This document shows positions 1-5,234 of a DNA stretch of 5,234 bases, piece after piece. The notes beneath the pieces are model-generated. The model saw nothing but the letters and a program-made list of their open reading frames with translations. It did not search any database and was not told where the DNA came from. The position numbers and the translations under genes are program-made. The stretch spans positions 1 through 5,234 of the forward strand of contig DNDO01000140.1 in NCBI GenBank assembly GCA_003484265.1, read 5' to 3'. This stretch comes from Anaerolineae bacterium. GTDB lineage: Bacteria > Chloroflexota > Anaerolineae > Anaerolineales > Villigracilaceae. The stretch's first letter is position 1; the number at the start of each line of letters is the position of its first letter.

Positions 1-9
1 CTCTGCCGT

Positions 10-49
10 AAACAAAAAGACTGACTCGCGTGAGTCAGTCTTTTTGTTT
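10..49 (-). terminator. Rho-independent terminator closing the act operon (probably bidirectional)
   Basis: A perfect 18-bp inverted repeat (10-27 pairs with 32-49) encloses the 4-nt loop GCGT at 28-31. The core GACTGACTC/GAGTCAGTC is flanked on one side by an A-rich run and on the other by TTTTTGTTT, so either strand gives a hairpin followed by a U-rich tract. It starts 11 nt after the stop codon of the last leftward gene, exactly where an operon terminator is expected. Because the U-tract is present in both orientations, it could also stop a convergent gene arriving from the left, but no such gene is visible in the window. Confidence 0.93.
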
Positions 50-60
50 TTTCGATGTGC

Positions 61-684
61 CTAAGGAGTCGGGGTCGCCTCTGCCTCGACTGCAACCTGA
101 TTGCCTGCGAAGATTAGCGGGTTGCCGCCTGACGAATCAGCGGAATGTCCGTCAGCTGTCAGACTCATTTTCAAATATTCATGCAGGCTGGAGTTCTCCC
201 AATTGCTACCCAAGATACCGCTCGTCGAAATGGCATCATAGGAAGTCAAGTCCAGCCCGGCGCTGCGTTCGGTCAAGTCAGCATTATGGCAGGAGACACA
301 ACCCAAAGATGCAGTCTGCCAGACGCCATTTTCCACCAGGAGGGGTTGAACATCATCAGTAAATGTGCCTTCACAGGATGCCCCATTCGCATCTGTAAAC
401 GCAAATACAACTGTTTCAGGTGACCCGGCGGAGACCCATGCTCCGATCAGATCAAGCGCTGACACCTGGCATTTGTCGAACTCCGCTGCACCCATATCCA
501 TGCCAGAATCAGAATGAGACGAAGGGATCAAGGTTGGGATGGGCGTGCGCACGATGAGATGATCGCCGCGATTGCATGTAAGGGTATACCCGCACGACGA
601 GACATAGATGATGCTGAACCACAAGCCCAGAATCATGAAGAAACCGATGATGGTTCCATAGATCATTTTACGAACATCGTTCAT
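61..684 (-). CDS. Membrane-anchored monoheme cytochrome c, PSCyt1-like, last gene of the ACIII operon
   Basis: This 207-residue protein has a basic N-terminus (R5, K6) and a single hydrophobic segment at about 8-30. It ends in V-S-S-C31, so it is either an uncleaved anchor or a lipoprotein signal with a weak lipobox. A Pro/Thr/Ser/Asp-rich linker (about 46-65) follows, then a region with C72 and C104 that could form a disulfide. The heme-binding motif is CVSCH at 129-133. The preceding DDVQPLL (110-116) and following GLDLTSYDAI (143-152) resemble the planctomycete-type cytochrome c domain (PSCyt1), where DVxPIL, CxxCH and GLxLxSY recur. M173 is the likeliest distal heme ligand, but this is uncertain. 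The C-terminus is an acidic tail ending TPTP. A strong Shine-Dalgarno, GGGGAGGAG (692-700), lies 7 nt before the ATG, and the gene follows actE by 15 nt. It probably accepts electrons from, or relays them out of, ACIII. It is not recognisable as ActF or ActG, so no symbol is given. Confidence 0.85.
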   Translation of the reverse strand: MNDVRKMIYGTIIGFFMILGLWFSIIYVSSCGYTLTCNRGDHLIVRTPIPTLIPSSHSDSGMDMGAAEFDKCQVSALDLIGAWVSAGSPETVVFAFTDANGASCEGTFTDDVQPLLVENGVWQTASLGCVSCHNADLTERSAGLDLTSYDAISTSGILGSNWENSSLHEYLKMSLTADGHSADSSGGNPLIFAGNQVAVEAEATPTP

Positions 685-691
685 TGGTAAA

Positions 692-700
692 CTCCTCCCC
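692..700 (-). promoter_or_regulatory. Strong ribosome binding site for the terminal cytochrome gene
   Basis: GGGGAGGAG lies 7 nt upstream of the ATG at 684 and begins at the last base of the actE stop codon (700-702). It is among the strongest Shine-Dalgarno matches in the window. It fixes the start of the downstream cytochrome and suggests that this gene is translated efficiently on its own rather than only by coupling. Confidence 0.75.
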
Positions 701-1212
701 TATTCCGATGGTTTCAATGTGCGAAGGAAATTGACAACATCCCATCGCTCAGAGACCGTCAGGTTTTCATTAAGCGCAGGCATCTTGTCCACCAATCCAT
801 TCGAGATCGTCAGGAAGAATGAACCGTCACTCTTGGATTGCACAACGGCTGACGTCAGGTTGGCTGGCTTGTATTTCACCAGAAACGGGGCTATCGGTCC
901 GTTCCCCTCGCCGCCCACTCCATGACACATTTGGCAATTGATCGCAAAAAGGTCTCTTCCGCGGCTTATGGATGCTTCATCCGCAACCGTGGGGTTTTGA
1001 GGCGCGCCCTGCCCGGGAATGGATATTGCTCCCTCGATGGGAATCGAGCGCGAGGGCGGTTGAAGCGGGTCTTCCATCGGGCGGTAGGACGGCTGAATTT
1101 CCATGAAGGAAGGCCAGTCGATCTTGATAATATCGTAAGTGAACAGCATCAACACACCGAAGAGGAATGCAAGCGTTCCCAATACCCAAAAAAGTTGTTT
1201 CAAGAGTCTCAT
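700..1212 (-). CDS. actE: ActE, monoheme cytochrome c subunit of Alternative Complex III
   Basis: This 170-residue protein has an N-terminal hydrophobic helix (about 6-26) preceded by R2 and K5. No lipobox cysteine follows, so it looks like an uncleaved membrane anchor with a periplasmic heme domain. QPSYRPMEDPLQPP (40-53), with the later proline-containing P-I-E-G stretch, is typical of ActE proteins, which carry a similar M-x-x-QPSYRP segment. The class I cytochrome core follows: GRDLFAINCQMCHGVGGEG with heme cysteines C93 and C96 and proximal H97, then a likely distal Met at M144 (KMPAL), and a C-terminal helix ERWDVVNFLRTLKP. In ACIII, ActE takes electrons from the heme chain of ActA and passes them to the outgoing carrier or oxidase. 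The gene overlaps actD by 4 nt (ATGA), with GGAGG at 1223-1227 upstream of its ATG, which supports translational coupling. Confidence 0.93.
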   Translation of the reverse strand: MRLLKQLFWVLGTLAFLFGVLMLFTYDIIKIDWPSFMEIQPSYRPMEDPLQPPSRSIPIEGAISIPGQGAPQNPTVADEASISRGRDLFAINCQMCHGVGGEGNGPIAPFLVKYKPANLTSAVVQSKSDGSFFLTISNGLVDKMPALNENLTVSERWDVVNFLRTLKPSE

Positions 1213-1742
1213 AACTGTTGCGCCTCCGCAGGCTTGATGGATTCGGCGCCCAACTTACTCAACGCGTCAGTGATTTTCTTCTGGTCACCTTCTGGGCATT
1301 TGAAGAAAACGGCGATCTTTCCATCGCTGACCTCTGTCACATATTCCAACGGGCGGTAGTTGGGGAAGTAACTGTCGAGAAACACGCCGAGAAAAGTAGC
1401 GAGGAGGGCGAACAGCATGGTCATTTCAAAAACGATGATCAGACCGGGTGGAATCGGTGTAATATACTGACCGCCTACAGAAACGGTATAGAGATTTGGT
1501 GTTCCAAAGTTGAGGAACACACCAAAGATGAATCCCGCGATCGCCCCGCCCATCGAAAGCCGCGAGACGTTCGTCTTGGGGTGCGGACGACCAAGCATCT
1601 TATGCATAATAGGGACACCAGAGATGACATTGATATTCTCGTTCGGGACGCCCATTTCATGCAGTTTCTCGATGGCATTAGCGGCGGGATCAATATCTTC
1701 AAAGACAGCCAATAGAGTTGTGTCAGACATCTTCTGCTCCAT
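1209..1742 (-). CDS. actD: ActD, two-helix membrane subunit of Alternative Complex III (DUF3341 family)
   Basis: The longest reading is 177 residues; from the second ATG (1730) it would be 173. It opens with a soluble alpha/beta domain (about 8-58: LLAVFEDIDPAANAIEKLHEMG, then PIMHKMLG). Two transmembrane helices follow, at about 64-82 and 100-122. Between them is the G-Q-Y-I-T-P-I-P-P-G loop and a helix-embedded FEMTML that match the ActD/DUF3341 pattern. A second soluble segment (about 127-177) completes the protein. ActD is a structural subunit of the ACIII membrane part and has no known cofactor. Its first ATG overlaps the actC stop as TAATG. However, GGAG at 1737-1740 sits 6 nt before the ATG at 1730, so MSDTTLL may be the true N-terminus. 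The 3' end overlaps actE by 4 nt. Confidence 0.93.
   Translation of the reverse strand: MEQKMSDTTLLAVFEDIDPAANAIEKLHEMGVPNENINVISGVPIMHKMLGRPHPKTNVSRLSMGGAIAGFIFGVFLNFGTPNLYTVSVGGQYITPIPPGLIIVFEMTMLFALLATFLGVFLDSYFPNYRPLEYVTEVSDGKIAVFFKCPEGDQKKITDALSKLGAESIKPAEAQQL
1737..1740 (-). promoter_or_regulatory. Shine-Dalgarno favouring the internal actD start at 1730
   Basis: GGAG reads 6 nt upstream of the second in-frame ATG of actD (1728-1730). The first ATG (1740-1742) has only a weak match upstream, but it is placed for termination-reinitiation on the actC stop (TAATG). Either start is possible. The shorter protein, beginning MSDTTLLAVF, places the conserved LLA-x-F strand close to the N-terminus as is usual in this family. 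Confidence 0.5.
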
Positions 1743-3190
1743 TATTCAAACTCACTGACAGTCGGAACTTCGGTCTTACCGACTTTACGCAGGGTATGTG
1801 TCATTTGACCCTCCTGTACCTCCCAAACAGGTATCAATGGGATAAGGCGGGAAGCGATCATATAGAAAACCGCGAAAGTGGCAAAGGTGCCGATGGTCAA
1901 ATAAATTTCAATACCCGGAGTATAAAGTTTCCAAGTAAAGGGCATGCGGTTGATCGTCAGCATCACCGGCACGATCAGGTAACGCTCCCAATACATACCG
2001 ATATTAATTAATAAGCCGATAATCGCAAGAAGCCATGGTGTTTGCCTGACTTTCGAACTCCAGAGCGTTGCCCAAGGAAGCACGATATTGAAGAATACCA
2101 TCTGGAAGAACATCCATGCCATGGGTCCTTCTTCAAGCCAGTGCAGGAGGTTATCAGTCGCAAGGTCGCCGCCATACCATTGAACAATGTAATCGTTGAA
2201 GAAGAAGTACGCGTATGCCATCGAAACAATCAGCATCAACTTGCCGAGTGCGTCGAAATGCTCCTTGCGGATGAAATAATCCATATGCTTCATGGTCGCA
2301 CGCATGATGAAGAGCACGACCGCCACGGCGCCCATGCCTGAATGCAAAGCGCCAAGAACAAAGTAGGGACCAAACACCGATGACGACCAGCCAGGGCGCA
2401 TCGCCATAGCAAAGTCCCAGGAAACGATGGTATGGACCGAAAACATCACTGGGATGATCGCGAACGCAAAGAAATTCATGGCAGTTGTAAGGTGGCGCCA
2501 TTCACCCTCGGTTCCACGGAAGCCTAAGGCAGTAACTTTATATAAGGTCTTGCGCCAACCTGTGGAGCGGTCACGTGCCATTGCCAGATCAGGGATCAAC
2601 GGAAGGAACAAGTACATGGTACTGCCGAGAACATACGTGGTGATCGCTAACAAGTCCCACATCAACGGAGAGTGGAAGTTGGGCCACAACATCCTCTCAT
2701 TGGGGATGGGGAACAGCCAATAAGCCAGCCAGACTCGACCAAGGTGCATAAAAATACTCGCACCCGCCTGGATCAAACCAAATGTCGTCATCAATTCCGC
2801 AGCGCGGGTGAACGGGCGCCGGAACTCAGCCTTGAAAACACGCAGGATCGCCGAAATAAACGTACCTGCATGGCTGATGCCGATCCAGAATACGGTGTTG
2901 ACAAGGAAGACGCCCCAATATGCCGGGCGCATGACGCCGGCAACGCCAAGCCCTTCAGAGATCATATAGCCCCAGGCGTAGACAAAACAAGTCGCTACCA
3001 CAACGATCAAAATACCAAGAACGGCCCAGAATCTCCAGGTGGTGTGGTACATGGATTCCATCACCATGTCATTCATCTCACCGCGCGGCTTGGGGTCGTA
3101 CATCAGGAGCTCGCGGGGATCGTGCTCCTCTTCGTGGTGGTCTGCGTGCGCTTTCTCTGAGCCGGAAAGATAGTTGGAGGTAACTGTCAT
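1742..3190 (-). CDS. actC: ActC, NrfD/PsrC-type quinol-binding integral membrane subunit of Alternative Complex III
   Basis: This 482-residue protein has a His/Glu-rich N-terminal tail (about 16-24, HADHHEEEH) and about ten hydrophobic helices near 51-76, 91-117, 131-158, 174-198, 237-258, 272-297, 315-338, 358-378, 385-402 and 429-454. This matches the NrfD-like ActC family in length and topology. Characteristic segments are GISHAGTFISAIL (104-116, with H107), HLGRVW (149-154), SPLMWD (174-179, with D179) and FFNDYIVQWYGG (330-341). In known ACIII structures, equivalents of the His in the HAGT segment and the Asp after helix 3 line the quinol site. Quinol oxidation takes place near the periplasmic side, and electrons pass to the iron-sulfur subunit. 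ActC is paired with its paralogue ActF in characterised complexes, but no second NrfD-like gene is in this window. AGGAAGGA (1-8 nt of an SD at about 3197-3204) lies 6 nt before the ATG, and the gene starts 3 nt after the actB2 stop. Confidence 0.95.
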   Translation of the reverse strand: MTVTSNYLSGSEKAHADHHEEEHDPRELLMYDPKPRGEMNDMVMESMYHTTWRFWAVLGILIVVVATCFVYAWGYMISEGLGVAGVMRPAYWGVFLVNTVFWIGISHAGTFISAILRVFKAEFRRPFTRAAELMTTFGLIQAGASIFMHLGRVWLAYWLFPIPNERMLWPNFHSPLMWDLLAITTYVLGSTMYLFLPLIPDLAMARDRSTGWRKTLYKVTALGFRGTEGEWRHLTTAMNFFAFAIIPVMFSVHTIVSWDFAMAMRPGWSSSVFGPYFVLGALHSGMGAVAVVLFIMRATMKHMDYFIRKEHFDALGKLMLIVSMAYAYFFFNDYIVQWYGGDLATDNLLHWLEEGPMAWMFFQMVFFNIVLPWATLWSSKVRQTPWLLAIIGLLINIGMYWERYLIVPVMLTINRMPFTWKLYTPGIEIYLTIGTFATFAVFYMIASRLIPLIPVWEVQEGQMTHTLRKVGKTEVPTVSEFE

Positions 3191-3193
3191 TTC

Positions 3194-3976
3194 TTATCCT
3201 TCCTTGAGATAGGTCACACGCGGCAGGGTATTTAGATCTTCGAGATGCTTTACGCCGCGCTCCTGTTTAGCGAGCTGACTCACCAAACTCTCGTGATGAT
3301 CGAGGCGTCCGAAGGTGATTGCATTGGCGGGGCAGGCTTGCGCGCAGGCGGTTGTAAATTCACCGTCCTCCACTTCGCGTCCTTCAGATTTTGCCTTGTC
3401 CTGCGCCTTGTGGATGCGCTGGATACAGAATGTGCATTTCTCCATCACGCCGCGGCGACGGACGGTGACATCGGGGTTGAACTGGTTGTGAAGCGAGAAG
3501 ACCATTTTTCCATTTACATCATTGCCGCGCTCCGGCAGGGTGTGATAATCGCGCCAGTTGAAAGAACGCACCTGGTAGGGACAGTTGTTACCGCAATATC
3601 GAGTGCCGACACAACGATTGTACACCTGTAAATTGAGCTGCTCCGCCTCACTATGAGGGGTGGCAAATACCGGGCAAACGGGCTCGCAGGGGGCATGTCC
3701 ACACTGCTGGCAAAGCATGGGTTGGAAACTACCGTCGATCTTGACCTCGGGATATTCACCCTCCCAAAGACGTTCGATACGTATCCAGTGCTGGGTACGA
3801 CCATAACCGGCATCCTCCTCTCCCACGAACGAGAGGTTGTTTTCCATGGCACATGCGGCGACACATGCCTGACACCCGGTGCAAATATCGCGGTCAATGA
3901 CCATGCCCCATTTGCCTTCAGCCGCCTCCGCAATTGCGCCCTTCATGCCAACTGCATTTAAGTCTACACTTATCAT
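3194..3976 (-). CDS. actB2: ActB2, four-cluster iron-sulfur subunit of Alternative Complex III
   Basis: This 260-residue protein corresponds to the C-terminal iron-sulfur domain of fused ActB proteins (PsrB/HybA-type ferredoxin fold). The cysteine groups in order are C32-x2-C35-x2-C38-x3-C42; C89-x2-C92-x4-C97-x3-C101; C122-x5-C128-x3-C132; C181-x2-C184; and C211-x3-C215. That makes 15 ligand cysteines, enough for three [4Fe-4S] and one [3Fe-4S] cluster. The third group has T125 where related four-cysteine groups have a Cys, as expected for the [3Fe-4S] site of ActB. The segments YNRCVGTRYCGNNCPYQVR and GVMEKCTFCIQRI are strongly typical. It conducts electrons from the quinol site in ActC towards the heme subunits. 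No twin-arginine or Sec signal is visible in the first 30 residues. GAGGAG (3985-3990) is 8 nt before the ATG, adjoining the actB1 stop, so the two halves are probably translated in step. Confidence 0.95.
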   Translation of the reverse strand: MISVDLNAVGMKGAIAEAAEGKWGMVIDRDICTGCQACVAACAMENNLSFVGEEDAGYGRTQHWIRIERLWEGEYPEVKIDGSFQPMLCQQCGHAPCEPVCPVFATPHSEAEQLNLQVYNRCVGTRYCGNNCPYQVRSFNWRDYHTLPERGNDVNGKMVFSLHNQFNPDVTVRRRGVMEKCTFCIQRIHKAQDKAKSEGREVEDGEFTTACAQACPANAITFGRLDHHESLVSQLAKQERGVKHLEDLNTLPRVTYLKEG

Positions 3977-3984
3977 CTAATCAG

Positions 3985-3990
3985 CTCCTC
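3985..3990 (-). promoter_or_regulatory. Ribosome binding site of actB2
   Basis: GAGGAG, 8 nt before the actB2 ATG at 3976, begins on the last base of the actB1 TAG stop (3990-3992). It shows that actB2 has its own initiation signal and that the split from actB1 is a genuine gene boundary rather than a sequencing frameshift. Confidence 0.75.
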
Positions 3991-5234
3991 TAATGCTCCC
4001 CGCCCAGGCCTTCACCGTAAACACCGATGCGGCTTTCGAGTCGGGATAACAATTGCTTTCGACCGGTCTTTTTCACTTCCACGCGCATCCCTGCAAACGC
4101 AAGATCGCCCGCACCATTCAGATGCAGACCGAGGACATTTACAGGATTCGCGCCGCGCCCCTGGGCAAATCTTCCATAAGCAGTGTGACCCTGCCCGAAT
4201 GGCATCGCGATCACATCCGGACGAATAGCTGGATACAAATAAACAGGCGCTTCCACACTTCCAGCCTCGCTGATGATCTCAAGGACATCATCGTTCTCGA
4301 TACCATGATGATGGGCAGTTTCAGGGTTCATTTCGACCCACGTATTCCACATAACTGTCGTGGTTGGGTCGGGTAATTCCTGTAACCAGGGTTTGTTCGC
4401 ACCGGCTTCAGCTATCGTCGGTGAAACAAACGGCACAAAGATGAACTCGCCTTCACCTGCGAACTCGGCTTGTTCAACATTGATTGTTTTGCCAAGTGCG
4501 GTGGCTGCGGATGGGGTATCGGTTGAACTGCCACCAATCCACCAACCGCCATGCTGTTGAAAATAAGATGAGAATGTATTGATCTCAGGCGCGATAAAGG
4601 ATCCCGACGAGCCAACGAGACTGGTCAGCTTGCTTTGGATGAACGCTACCTCATCGGTATACGGAAGGGCTTCTGCAAGATTTCCACCAGCCAGTTGGGC
4701 GGCGGCAATCAACACGTCGGCAGATGCGCGCGTATCGTAACTCGGTGAAACAACCGGCTGTGCGCCTGACAAAACGGAATGCGTGGTGCCGGTGACAGAT
4801 CGCTGATATCCCCAGGCTTCAAGTCCGTGATGGTCTGGGAAAACGTAATCTGACGCAATAGCGGTTTCATCGGGGAAAGTCGCAAACGAAATAACTTGTG
4901 AGACGGAACCAAGCGCATCCGCGAACCCGAGCGAAGCGGGTAGTTCGAACATCGGGTTGACACCATGAACGAACAATACCTTGACTCCGCCGCTCTTCAT
5001 CTTCGCAATAAATTCTGTAATTTCCTGTGCATTGGCGGGACGATGATATTCATCCTGATTGGGTGATAGCGGTGAAAGGGTCACTCCGCCGGGCTTGCCA
5101 AAATTATCAGCCAGCGCATTCAACGCGAGAACGGCTTCGGCTGTTGAAAGCCCGTTTGTCTGACCCAGGGCATTGCCGCCAGGGATGGCGAGCGGGCTTT
5201 GCGCTTCAACGACATGTCCCGCAATTTTCTCGAG
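3990..5234 (-). CDS. actB1: ActB1, molybdopterin-oxidoreductase-like subunit of Alternative Complex III (partial, 5' end off the right edge)
   Basis: The reading frame is open to the window edge, giving 414 visible residues; the N-terminal part lies outside. The visible frame begins LEKIAGHVVEAQSPLAIPGG, followed by NALGQTNGLS and NALADNFGKPGG, which is the usual family pattern. A TTG at 5121-5123 is merely an internal Leu codon. Downstream are FVHGVNPMFELP (visible residues 88-99), FPDETAIASDYVFPDHHGLE (120-139) and QPVVSPSYDTR (159-169). The C-terminal dinucleotide-binding-like fold includes WVEMNPETAHHHGIENDDVLEI (from about 299) and RFAQGRGANPVNVLG (from about 355). In characterised ACIII this domain carries no molybdenum cofactor and serves a structural role beside the iron-sulfur domain. 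Here the protein ends GVYGEGLGGEH at a TAG, 13 nt before actB2, whereas ActB is usually a single fused chain of roughly 1000 residues. An export signal, probably of twin-arginine type, would be expected in the missing N-terminus. Confidence 0.93.
   Translation of the reverse strand, partial: LEKIAGHVVEAQSPLAIPGGNALGQTNGLSTAEAVLALNALADNFGKPGGVTLSPLSPNQDEYHRPANAQEITEFIAKMKSGGVKVLFVHGVNPMFELPASLGFADALGSVSQVISFATFPDETAIASDYVFPDHHGLEAWGYQRSVTGTTHSVLSGAQPVVSPSYDTRASADVLIAAAQLAGGNLAEALPYTDEVAFIQSKLTSLVGSSGSFIAPEINTFSSYFQQHGGWWIGGSSTDTPSAATALGKTINVEQAEFAGEGEFIFVPFVSPTIAEAGANKPWLQELPDPTTTVMWNTWVEMNPETAHHHGIENDDVLEIISEAGSVEAPVYLYPAIRPDVIAMPFGQGHTAYGRFAQGRGANPVNVLGLHLNGAGDLAFAGMRVEVKKTGRKQLLSRLESRIGVYGEGLGGEH

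Noticed and set aside
30..423. Rightward open reading frames opposite the terminal cytochrome
   Set aside because: They lie antisense to a clear cytochrome gene, show no recognisable domains and have Arg/Cys/Ser-rich composition typical of shadow frames.
3120..3145. His/Glu-rich N-terminus of ActC as a metal-binding site
   Set aside because: The short HADHHEEEH stretch could bind metal, but variable charged N-terminal tails are ordinary in this family and nothing else supports a function.
2672..3160. Long rightward open frame (162 codons) opposite actC
   Set aside because: It is antisense to a conserved membrane protein gene, has low-complexity charged composition, and has no ribosome binding site or domain that would support it.
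5121..5123. TTG as the start of the rightmost gene
   Set aside because: The frame continues without a stop to the window edge, and the 37 upstream codons encode recognisable family sequence (AIPGGNALGQTNGLS), so the gene is truncated by the window and does not start here.
3990..5234. A catalytic molybdenum enzyme such as a formate dehydrogenase, polysulfide reductase or nitrate reductase
   Set aside because: The neighbouring three-cysteine cluster motif, ActD, ActE and NrfD-type ActC together identify ACIII, whose molybdopterin-like domain has no cofactor. The visible part has no evident catalytic Cys or Sec, though the region that would hold it is partly outside the window.
5229..5234. CTCGAG (an XhoI site) exactly at the window end, suggesting a cloning junction
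   Set aside because: The coding frame runs in normal register through the site, and one hexamer at an arbitrary window edge is not evidence of a construct.

Overview
The window carries one tightly packed, fully leftward (minus-strand) operon fragment for Alternative Complex III (ACIII). ACIII is the membrane quinol:electron-acceptor oxidoreductase that replaces cytochrome bc1 in many bacteria. In transcription order, right to left, the genes are: actB1 (molybdopterin-oxidoreductase-like part, 5' end beyond the right edge), actB2 (iron-sulfur subunit), actC (NrfD-type ten-helix quinol-binding subunit), actD (two-helix DUF3341-type subunit), actE (membrane-anchored monoheme cytochrome c), and a second anchored monoheme cytochrome that does not match a standard Act subunit. 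The operon ends at a strong intrinsic terminator at the left edge.

The genes are almost contiguous. There are 13 nt between actB1 and actB2, 3 nt between actB2 and actC, a 1-nt overlap (TAATG) between actC and actD, a 4-nt overlap (ATGA) between actD and actE, and 15 nt before the last cytochrome gene. No non-coding stretch longer than about 60 bases exists, and no mobile element, tRNA, rRNA or CRISPR is visible.

Expected function, from knowledge of the family: menaquinol or another quinol is oxidised at ActC. Electrons pass through the [3Fe-4S] and [4Fe-4S] clusters of ActB2, then normally to the pentaheme ActA and the monoheme ActE, and on to a periplasmic carrier or terminal oxidase. The 15 cluster cysteines of ActB2 fit three [4Fe-4S] plus one [3Fe-4S]. 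ActA and ActF are not in the window. ActA may lie upstream, off the right edge. The place after actE where actF often sits holds the extra cytochrome.

The host is probably a member of Chloroflexota, perhaps Anaerolineae-like. This is inferred from the ACIII type, the extra cytochrome and moderate GC; it is not proven. The less ordinary points are the division of ActB into two proteins, ActB2 having no export signal of its own, and the PSCyt1-like cytochrome closing the operon. I see no wholly new system here.
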